From Pseudomonadales bacterium (lineage in GTDB: Bacteria > Pseudomonadota > Gammaproteobacteria > Pseudomonadales > Azotimanducaceae), in NCBI GenBank assembly GCA_021295935.1, contig JAGWBL010000039.1:1-13409 (forward strand): a stretch of DNA of 13,409 nucleotides, in the 5' to 3' direction. Positions within the stretch are counted from its first letter, which is position 1, and each line of letters starts with the position of its first letter. The notes under the pieces were generated by a model. It was not told the origin of the DNA and did not search any database. It worked only from the letters and a program-made list of their open reading frames with translations. Positions 1 to 5,945 of the stretch are shown here, in pieces. A program made the translations under genes and the position numbers.

Positions 1-2
1 TG

Positions 3-53
3 ACGGGCCGAAGCTACTTCCTGAGCTTCACGTACATTCTCGCCGGCGGCTGA
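3..53 (+). CDS. 3' end of an upstream gene, possibly an outer-membrane beta-barrel protein
   Basis: Only the last 16 codons and the TGA stop (51-53) are inside the window. They read TGRSYFLSFTYILAGG. Fourteen of the 16 codons end in G or C, as in the confident genes here. The alternating aromatic/polar pattern in GRSYFLSFTYIL resembles the final strand of TonB-dependent receptors and similar outer-membrane barrels, though those usually end at an aromatic residue and this one has a short AGG tail. The strong intrinsic terminator 60 bp downstream on the same strand supports a real gene ending here. The family assignment is inference from very few residues. The remaining alternative is chance openness over 48 bases. 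Confidence 0.42.
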   Translation, partial: TGRSYFLSFTYILAGG

Positions 54-112
54 TCAGGCTGATGCTCTGCCGAGACTGACGTCGATCGGTTTCGGCAACG
101 TCCGAGAGATCG

Positions 113-156
113 GAGGGCCGCTCGGGGTTCAGGCTCCGGGCGGTTCTCGCTTTTTT
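113..156 (+). terminator. Rho-independent terminator of the upstream gene
   Basis: Bases 113-127 pair with 134-148 around a 6-base loop (TTCAGG). The stem is 15 bp with four G-T wobbles, and its core is CCGCTCGGGG with CTCCGGGCGG. Two bases later comes a run of six T (151-156). The orientation fits termination of + strand transcription entering from the left edge, so tolC should have its own promoter somewhere in 157-453. Confidence 0.7.
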
Positions 157-453
157 GGCATCGATCAGGGCCTGCATTCCGCCAGGCATGCGTCGAAGCC
201 AGCTGGACCCTCGTGCAGGAACGCAGCGAGCAAGAACGCAGTCGCAACGAATCGAATCACTGCTTGATCTGGTCAACGTTCGGTTCCTGTCGACCAACTG
301 ACGGTCGTTTGCCTCGGCACGAAAGGAACTGTTCGAAAGCGCTCTCGCAAATCGGACTCGGGAGGGCGCAAGTTGCCGCGTTCGCGACTTGAGCAGCGCG
401 AAATCGAGTCATTTCGGTCTGATAGACTGAGTTCAAGCATCTTGGGGATGTTC

Positions 454-1812
454 ATGAAGAATCTGCTGTATTTCCTGGTCGCTTCGCTGTTTGTTCCGGC
501 GTTCGGCGTTGACCTGGAACAGGCTCTCAACGATGCGCTGGACCATGATCCGGTCATCGCTCAGGCAGATGCGCAGAGGCGGCTCGGCAAGCAGCAGGTG
601 CCCCAGGCGGTTGGACAGCTCCTGCCGTCGGTGAGCATGTCGCGATCGAGAAGCGAGTCGGAGTTCACGCCTGCCGATCAGGTCGTGGTGGATCCGGACA
701 CGGGCGAGTCGATTGTCATACCAGGGGTGACCCGGGAATCCGATGGCAAGAGCTGGGGCTTCAGCCTCAGCCAGACCGTCTTCAACGCGGGGACCTTCCT
801 GGGTCTGCGTGCCGCGCAGTTGGAATCCCAACGAGCGGACGAGATCTATCGCAACGACTTGCAGAACTTCTACTTCAGGGTGGCCGAGGCGTACATGAAC
901 GTGTTGCGTGCCCAAGCGCAGGTGGAATCGTCGGATGCGGCGGAACAAGCCGTCAAGCGGCAGCTCGAACAGGCGCAGCAACGTTTCGAAGTGGGACTGG
1001 TCGCGGTGACCGATGTTCTGGATGCCACCGCTTCCTACGACAACGCCATCGTCGACCAGATCCAGGCTCACAGCACGCACGACATCGTGTTTGAAGTGCT
1101 CGGCACGCTAACGGGCGTCCAGTACTCCGAACTCGCCCGTCTCGGGGCAGACATGCCGATCGTGAACCCTGATCGCACGGAAGCGGAATGGGTGCGTCTA
1201 GCCCAGGCGAACAATCCGCAGGTGGAAGCCGCGCGTCTGGGGCTCGGGGTGCAGAAGAAATTGCGGAGCGCCACCTTGTCCCAACACCTTCCCACGGTTG
1301 GAGCGAGCTGGAATCGCAGCTATTCGGAAGGCAGATTCGATGCATTGGGAGACAACGAGAGCACTTCGGTGAGCCTGGGCTTCAGTCTGTCGCTGTTCAA
1401 TGCGAGACAGTTGCTCAACTCGAGGAGCTCCTACATCCAAGTCGAGTCCGCCAAGCAGGGGCTGATCAACCAACAACTGACAGCGGCCCGCAACGTCCGC
1501 AATCTCTATCGAACCGTGGTTACGGACGTGGTGAGGGTCGAGGCCAGGCGCAAGGCCGTGGCATCCAGTTCGGCGGCGCTGGAGGCCACGGAAACCGGTT
1601 ATCAGGTAGGCACCCGCGACATCGTTGACGTGCTCATAGCCCAGCGAGCCCTGTTCAACGCGCAGAACGGCTACGCCGCCTCACGATACGACTACGTGCT
1701 GAACCGGTTGCGACTGATGCAGGCGGCGGGAAGCCTCAGCGAGAAGGACCTGCAAGAGGTCAACCAATACATGACTTCGGAGGACCCGGTGGTCCGCCTT
1801 GCCGGGAACTAG
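454..1812 (+). CDS. tolC: TolC family outer membrane efflux/secretion channel
   Basis: The product is a 452-residue outer membrane channel that should form a trimeric duct joining inner-membrane pumps or type I exporters to the outside. A hydrophobic signal peptide covers roughly residues 1-18 (MKNLLYFLVASLFVPAFG), followed by VDLEQAL, a usual TolC mature start. Two outer-membrane efflux (OEP) repeats follow. DVLDATASYDNA (about 187-198) and VGTRDIVDVL (about 385-394), then AQRALFNAQNGYAASRYDYV, are classic TolC-family signatures at equivalent points of the two repeats. ATG 454 is chosen because GGGG at 444-447 lies 6 nt upstream and it gives a clean signal peptide. ATG 448 would add two residues, and an in-frame TTG at 373 would bury the signal peptide. 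The length is slightly below E. coli TolC (493). I see no convincing -35/-10 pair in 157-453. The 3' end overlaps the convergent waaA. Confidence 0.93.
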   Translation: MKNLLYFLVASLFVPAFGVDLEQALNDALDHDPVIAQADAQRRLGKQQVPQAVGQLLPSVSMSRSRSESEFTPADQVVVDPDTGESIVIPGVTRESDGKSWGFSLSQTVFNAGTFLGLRAAQLESQRADEIYRNDLQNFYFRVAEAYMNVLRAQAQVESSDAAEQAVKRQLEQAQQRFEVGLVAVTDVLDATASYDNAIVDQIQAHSTHDIVFEVLGTLTGVQYSELARLGADMPIVNPDRTEAEWVRLAQANNPQVEAARLGLGVQKKLRSATLSQHLPTVGASWNRSYSEGRFDALGDNESTSVSLGFSLSLFNARQLLNSRSSYIQVESAKQGLINQQLTAARNVRNLYRTVVTDVVRVEARRKAVASSSAALEATETGYQVGTRDIVDVLIAQRALFNAQNGYAASRYDYVLNRLRLMQAAGSLSEKDLQEVNQYMTSEDPVVRLAGN

Positions 1813-3088
1813 CGATTCCCGCGTCTTCGAGCCACCGTTGCAGCAGCTCGACTGTTCGGCCGGCGGCTCCGCGATTGCGTTCCACCACTCGTTCAGCGAA
1901 TTTCCCCATCTCGCTTCGCTGCTGGGGCGAGTTCAACAGCTTGCGGAGCTCTTGCTTCAGCTCCGAGGCGCCGGTGATCAACCGAAGGGCTCCGGCCTCC
2001 TCGAACCTGCGGCAGACCTCGGCGAAGTTGCGGCGCTCCGGCCCCGCAAGAAGCGGCAGGCGATGAACAGCTGCCTCGATGGGGTTGTGTCCGCCGGTGG
2101 CGTCGAGGCTTCCTCCAATGAACGCCACGTCCGCCAGCGGGTAGAGATCCATCAGCTTTCCCATGACGTCCACCACGATGACGTCAGGTTCCGATTCAGG
2201 GTGCGGGCCCTCACTGTACAACCGAACCTCCAATCCCATTCGTTGACAGGCCGCGCGAATCCCGCTTGCGCGATGGGCATGGCGCGGCGCAAGAATCAAG
2301 GCAACATGCTCTCCCAGCCCCAGCAGCTCCCGGTGAGCTCGCAGCAAGATCGGCTCTTCGGCTGCATGGGTGCTCGCCGCGATCCAGCACGATCTGCGCC
2401 CTGACCATCGCTGGCGCAATGCACGATTGCGGGCGCTCGCCGCGATCGGAAGGCGGACGTCGAACTTGGTGCTGCCAGTGACTGCAACCCGACTGGGCTC
2501 CGCGCCCAAGTCCAGCAGGCGCGTTGCCGTGTCTTCGTACTGCGACGCGATCCCGCGCAACGCACGCACCATGTTCCTTCCCATGACTCCAAGAGACCGG
2601 TAGCCCTTCGCCGAGCGCTCGGAGAGCCGCGCATTGACGAGCCAAGCGGGAATGCCTCGGGACGTGGTCTCCCGGAGAAGGTTGGGCCATAGCTCGGTTT
2701 CCACCAGCACCAGTCCTACGGGGCTCGTGCGCCGAAGGAACCTCCGCACCGCGAAGGTGGCATCGTACGGTGCGTAGCAGTGGTGGACGCTCGTGCCGAA
2801 TCTCCGTCCTACCTCGGCGGAGCCGGCTGGAGTGGTGGTCGTGACCAGCACGGGAACCTGACCGAAACGCTGGAGAGACGCCTCGATCAATGGCGCAGCT
2901 GCCACGGTCTCCCCGACGGACACGCAGTGGAACCAGAGCGATCCGGTCGGGATGGGCGTCGGGGAGATGCCAAGGCGTTCCCTCGTGCGCTCTCGATACT
3001 CTGGTTGCCGAACGCCCTTGATCCAATGCCGCGCCAGCGCCCCTGGCACTGCCAGGAGAGCAAGCAACCTGTAGATCCATTCGAGCAT
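1760..3088 (-). CDS. waaA: 3-deoxy-D-manno-octulosonic acid (Kdo) transferase
   Basis: This 442-residue GT-B glycosyltransferase (family GT30) transfers Kdo from CMP-Kdo to lipid IVA at the cytoplasmic face of the inner membrane, starting the lipopolysaccharide core. The N-terminus has the family's single membrane anchor (about residues 5-20) and then the basic stretch with YRERTRERLG. WFHCVSVGE places the expected catalytic base at Glu60. GSTKFD, LILAPRHAHR, VAFIGGSL and GGHNPIEAA (about 332-340) are the usual C-terminal domain motifs. The chosen start is ATG 3088-3086. An in-frame TTG two codons upstream (3094) is possible, and neither has a strong Shine-Dalgarno. The length is near E. coli WaaA (425), with a short Gly/Pro-rich tail (GGPPGPPKSCIG) encoded opposite the tolC end. 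One versus two Kdo additions cannot be read from sequence. Confidence 0.95.
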   Translation of the reverse strand: MLEWIYRLLALLAVPGALARHWIKGVRQPEYRERTRERLGISPTPIPTGSLWFHCVSVGETVAAAPLIEASLQRFGQVPVLVTTTTPAGSAEVGRRFGTSVHHCYAPYDATFAVRRFLRRTSPVGLVLVETELWPNLLRETTSRGIPAWLVNARLSERSAKGYRSLGVMGRNMVRALRGIASQYEDTATRLLDLGAEPSRVAVTGSTKFDVRLPIAASARNRALRQRWSGRRSCWIAASTHAAEEPILLRAHRELLGLGEHVALILAPRHAHRASGIRAACQRMGLEVRLYSEGPHPESEPDVIVVDVMGKLMDLYPLADVAFIGGSLDATGGHNPIEAAVHRLPLLAGPERRNFAEVCRRFEEAGALRLITGASELKQELRKLLNSPQQRSEMGKFAERVVERNRGAAGRTVELLQRWLEDAGIASSRQGGPPGPPKSCIG

Positions 3089-3820
3089 GGCCAATTGCGC
3101 TACGCGTCAGGTCTCTTCATGGTGACGGCGAACTGCAGACCGCCGTAGGGCAAGACTGCCACGGTTGACGTGCCGCGGGTGCAGGAACGTCCGAGGAGAA
3201 GGGTGTGGCTTCAGACAGTCGGCCGACTGAGGGAGGGGACGAATGCATCCGAAAAAAGCTGGATACTCGACAGGATCACGAAATGGAGGTCGAAGTCTGC
3301 GATGATGCGTTCATCGGGTCGCTCGGGCTCCGCAAGGCTGAACTGGGTGGCCCCAAGGAGCGGTTGAGCAATTGGGACGAACACACGAGCCACTTGGACA
3401 GAAACTCGCCCGGCGCTTCGCGCATGCGCCAGGAGCAAGGCGCCAACTGGGAGTCATGGGAACTGACCAGCATCCACCCCCACAGCAAACAGGACTCTCG
3501 AATCTCGGTGATCGGTTGTCGAACCCTGGTTCTTGAATCGATCTCTGATCGATGTGTGGTTCCATTGAACGCCCGCGGCCGATGGCGGGGAAGCGCGGCG
3601 AGGGCCCCTGCCGGGTTCGGTGCCGTGCTGCTGCAAGAAGCCTCACGAGCTGTTCGCTGGTGGCACACCTCAGTTTCAACCCAGCGGGAATCCGCTCTGC
3701 GAAGGCGCGCGAGCGCGGAGAACCGCCACGCCCGCGCACAAGTTCGGGACGACTCGGCCGATGGACCCTGTTCTGTGCGAGCGGGATCACGGGTTCCTGG
3801 AACTCCTTGTGGTGCCTTCT
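3089..3820. other. Gap between waaA and the small heat-shock gene
   Basis: No recognisable gene, RNA gene or repeat is seen. It should contain the waaA promoter (reading left), but I could not identify a convincing -35/-10 pair. On the + strand one open frame with a good Shine-Dalgarno starts at GTG 3205 and is listed separately. A strong GGGAGGGGAC at 3231-3240 also precedes an ATG at 3243, but that frame closes after 20 codons. The opposite strand is open over much of the same stretch, which weakens the coding argument for either frame. Confidence 0.5.
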
Positions 3821-3825
3821 CTTGA
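3205..3825 (+). CDS. Possible hypothetical protein, unrecognised
   Basis: A 206-codon open frame begins at GTG 3205, with AGGAG at 3194-3198 placed 6 nt upstream, and ends in TGA at 3823-3825. It ends 79 bp before the heat-shock gene. The first half is charged and reads like a soluble protein (MEVEVCDDAF, GLRKAELGGPKERL). The second half is Arg/Ala-rich and looks like read-through of GC-rich non-coding DNA. There is no signal peptide, membrane segment or motif that I recognise. A long open frame lies on the opposite strand at 3276-3905, so chance openness is a serious alternative. The Shine-Dalgarno is the main reason to list it. Confidence 0.22.
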   Translation: MASDSRPTEGGDECIRKKLDTRQDHEMEVEVCDDAFIGSLGLRKAELGGPKERLSNWDEHTSHLDRNSPGASRMRQEQGANWESWELTSIHPHSKQDSRISVIGCRTLVLESISDRCVVPLNARGRWRGSAARAPAGFGAVLLQEASRAVRWWHTSVSTQRESALRRRASAENRHARAQVRDDSADGPCSVRAGSRVPGTPCGAFS

Positions 3826-3848
3826 CTCAAGCGGGATCGACGCCACTT
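3821..3848 (+). promoter_or_regulatory. Candidate heat-shock (sigma-32-type) promoter of the Hsp20 gene
   Basis: CTTGACT (3821-3827) resembles the sigma-32 -35 element CTTGAAA. After a 13-base spacer, CGCCACTT (3841-3848) resembles the -10 element CCCCATNT, matching five of its seven defined positions. This would give a start near 3855 and a leader of about 50 nt. As a sigma-70 promoter it is poor, because ACTTAG lies 17 nt after TTGACT. The -35 also sits in an inverted repeat CTTGA-C-TCAAG (3821-3831). The position directly ahead of a small heat-shock gene supports the call; activity is inferred. Confidence 0.42.
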
Positions 3849-3891
3849 AGGAAGCAAGGGTTGCCACAAGGTTGCCCTGCAAACCGGAACG

Positions 3892-3898
3892 AAAGGAG
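3892..3898 (+). promoter_or_regulatory. Ribosome binding site fixing the Hsp20 start
   Basis: AAAGGAG at 3892-3898 lies 6 nt before ATG 3905. It rules out the in-frame TTG at 3872, which would add 11 residues unlike Hsp20 N-termini and would place this site inside the coding region. Confidence 0.85.
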
Positions 3899-3904
3899 AT
3901 TGCA

Positions 3905-4369
3905 ATGTCTATCGTACGCCACGATCCCTGGAACACTGCCTTCTCGCTGAACGCGGACGTGAGCCGCTGGCTGGAAGGCATGATGAGACCGCGTGTCGGT
4001 GACCCGCGGTCGCTCAGCAATTGGGTGCCGGCCGCCGATGTACGCGAAGAGAGTGACAGCTTCGTGATCAATGCGGACATCCCCGGCGTCAAGCTTGCCG
4101 ACATCGAAGTCACGATGGAGGATGGCGTGCTGTCGATCAAGGGCGAACGAAAGTTGGCCCAGCAGAGCGAAAGCGACAGGTACATCTCTCGGGTAGAGCG
4201 CGTCCACGGCACGTTCATGCGCAGCTTTCAACTGCCGGACTCCGCGGATCCGGAAAGGGTGACAGCATCCGGCAGGGACGGAGAGCTTTCCGTACGAATC
4301 GCCAAGCGCGAAGCTCGTGTCCCTCGAAGGATAGAGGTCCACGCCCAGCCCGATTCCGTGGACGCGTAA
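3905..4369 (+). CDS. hsp20: Hsp20/alpha-crystallin family small heat-shock protein
   Basis: This 154-residue cytoplasmic, ATP-independent holdase chaperone should bind unfolding proteins under heat or other stress and pass them to DnaK/ClpB. The N-terminal arm (MSIVRHDPW, then SRWLEGMM) is typical of proteobacterial class-A-like Hsp20. The alpha-crystallin domain spans about residues 40-140, with WVPAADVRE, ADIPGV, GVLSIKGER, GTFMRSFQLP and DGELSVRIAK in family order. The C-terminal tail carries RRIEV, matching the I-X-I/V motif that docks neighbouring dimers. The length is normal. The gene stands alone; its promoter and ribosome site are listed separately, and a weak hairpin follows it. Confidence 0.96.
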   Translation: MSIVRHDPWNTAFSLNADVSRWLEGMMRPRVGDPRSLSNWVPAADVREESDSFVINADIPGVKLADIEVTMEDGVLSIKGERKLAQQSESDRYISRVERVHGTFMRSFQLPDSADPERVTASGRDGELSVRIAKREARVPRRIEVHAQPDSVDA

Positions 4370-4443
4370 CGCATGGCTTGATCCACCGGCTGACCCGCCC
4401 CTTGTTGGGGGCCGTGAGCGGGCATCGAGGATGCGCAGAGAAT

Positions 4444-4462
4444 GCGGGTCCTTGGAGCCCGC
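4444..4462 (+). terminator. Weak hairpin downstream of the Hsp20 gene
   Basis: GCGGGTC pairs with GAgCCCGC around CTTG, with one bulged G. There is no T-run after it (GCTGCTCTCAC follows), so it may be a pause or Rho-assisted end rather than an intrinsic terminator. Confidence 0.22.
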
Positions 4463-4539
4463 GCTGCTCTCACTGGCTCGCTGCCCTGATCATCAAGTTG
4501 GGGAGACGGTAGGACGGAACGGGGACTGCCGGGCGAGCG

Positions 4540-4770
4540 ATGCGGCAGGTGTGCCGAGCGCACAAGGGACCTCGCGGTCTGCCCCCGGGTGAAGTCTTGG
4601 GGTGGTTCAACGACGCAGAGAATCCGCTGGGACTTCCTTGCTGTCCTTGCAAGCGTTGCAGCCACTCCCACAACTACCCGCAATTCTGTAGCGCGACGTC
4701 CTACTGCCGGGAGTCCTGCATCCGAGGGACAGCATTGCCAGACGCACTGTCGACGATCTTTCAGGAGTGA
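4540..4770 (+). CDS. Possible small cysteine-rich protein, unrecognised
   Basis: A 76-codon open frame starts at ATG 4540. The predicted product has eight cysteines, seven clustered at residues 34, 35, 37, 40, 50, 56 and 60, around PCCPCKRCSHSHNYPQFC. This spacing with HSH could bind a metal. I recognise no family. The upstream Shine-Dalgarno is weak (CGGGCGAGCG). Third-position G/C is fairly high but not decisive in such GC-rich DNA. Its TGA stop overlaps the GTG of the next open frame in a GTGA arrangement, as in coupled genes. Chance openness is the main alternative. Confidence 0.18.
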   Translation: MRQVCRAHKGPRGLPPGEVLGWFNDAENPLGLPCCPCKRCSHSHNYPQFCSATSYCRESCIRGTALPDALSTIFQE

Positions 4771-5105
4771 ACCAGATCGGTATTGCGGGTCTGGCGATTG
4801 TCGCTTCCAGCGCGCACGCGCCATCATGGCGCTCTCACGTCGCACCACGGCCATTGCGCTCCATGGGAGCCCTCTTGGTACACTTCTCAAGTCCGGGCAG
4901 GGTGACGGCGCTTCTTGTGGATGAAGCGCAGTCCGTCGAGATGCCGCCAGGCAAGCGAAGAATCCAGAATCTTTCCGACGTGCATCGTCGCAAGCGCCCG
5001 GAATGCACGATTGTCTTCGCCGCACTTGCGGGCCATTCCCGAACACCCACGCTTCTGTCCAGGGCCCTGTCGTTCGCCACGGCGGCAATGAGGAGCGATC
5101 CATGA
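4767..5105 (+). CDS. Possible hypothetical protein overlapping the Cys-rich frame
   Basis: A 112-codon frame starts at GTG 4767, sharing 4 bases with the preceding stop, with AGGA directly ahead of the start. Residues 1-18 (MNQIGIAGLAIVASSAHA) look like a short signal peptide with an A-H-A cleavage site, but lack an early positive charge. The remainder is Arg/Ser/Ala-rich with no recognisable domain. The opposite strand is also open at 4835-5188 and 4228-5133, so this may well be spurious. Confidence 0.13.
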   Translation: MNQIGIAGLAIVASSAHAPSWRSHVAPRPLRSMGALLVHFSSPGRVTALLVDEAQSVEMPPGKRRIQNLSDVHRRKRPECTIVFAALAGHSRTPTLLSRALSFATAAMRSDP

Positions 5106-5945
5106 AGCCTCCTCCGCCTCGTTCGGACTCCATGGAACACGCCAGACGGGTGCTTGCCGAGGATTAGCGGTGCATGCTGCGGAAACAACTCTGCGACCCG
5201 TCAGCGAGTGCCCGGAAGAAGGAGACGGCCGGTCTCGCCACCTCCACTCCGGAGCGTCATGCACGCTGGCGCGACGCAAGTGAGGACACGGAACAAGAGA
5301 GATCTTGGCCGTCTCAACATCGACGACGTGGAGCGGGAAACCAACCTTCTCCGCAGAATCCATTGCGAGCGCCACGGAGATGGGATGTCTCCCTCCACAA
5401 ACCGGTGCAGGATCCACTTGCAATCCTCATAGGTCCCAGCAAGGAGAACACTGTCGAGAGCGTTTGGCTCATGGCAAGAGACGCGGCGCAAGAGCACCCG
5501 AAGGGTTCTCGGAAACGGACGTGGAACGCGAAACCGGTCTGGCGCTGTCCACTGATCGGTGCCGGGGTGTTGAATTGCTGCGATCCGAACGACGACTGGA
5601 GCCTTGTCTGTCCCATGCAGTGGCCGACAGAGTTCATCGAGACGGGGCGTTTCGAAGTGAGTGCACCCGTCCCCCAATTGGTGCCCGGAGGGGCGGGTTG
5701 ACAGTCGGGGAGATGCGAGAGCAGAAAAATCATGGCGTGTCTGGTGCGGACACGAGAGCGGCGCGGAAGTGAACGCCGCGTTGAACATCTTGGCGTCGGC
5801 GACAGGCGCAACTGGACGGTGAGGAGCTTGGGCGTTGGCCGCTCTGATCAGCCGTCAACAGACATGCTTGAGGACGGTTGCGTGAAGCCGTGAAATCGAG
5901 CATGCATGCAAGTACCAACAGGGAAACGCAGGAGATCGACACACC

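Larger units (their letters stand above)
4370..5930. other. Long gap without a recognisable gene
   Basis: About 1.56 kb separates the Hsp20 gene and the S9 peptidase. I see no tRNA, rRNA, transposase remnant, direct repeats or CRISPR here. Many open frames overlap on both strands without agreement. A Cys-rich pair at 4540-5105 on + is listed separately. Other open stretches are 5174-5701 (+), which includes AGVLNCCDPNDDWSLVCPMQ, and 4887-5423 and 5201-5788 (-). None matches a family I know. A consensus -35 TTGACA occurs at 5698-5703, but the matching -10 position is GCAGAA, so it is not called. A 10-bp palindrome GCATGCATGC lies at 5900-5909, 36 bp before the S9 start. The region may be decayed genes or genuine intergenic DNA. 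Confidence 0.5.

Noticed and set aside
373..453. Upstream TTG start for tolC
   Set aside because: It would place 27 charged residues before the signal peptide. ATG 454 has a better-placed GGGG and a normal signal peptide.
4228..5133. 301-codon open frame on the - strand
   Set aside because: It overlaps the end of the Hsp20 gene in antisense and is a low-order mix of Arg, Ser and Pro with no motif.
5698..5726. Consensus -35 TTGACA ahead of the S9 gene
   Set aside because: The -10 position at 17-bp spacing is GCAGAA, with nothing better at 16 or 18 bp. It is also about 240 bp from the start codon.
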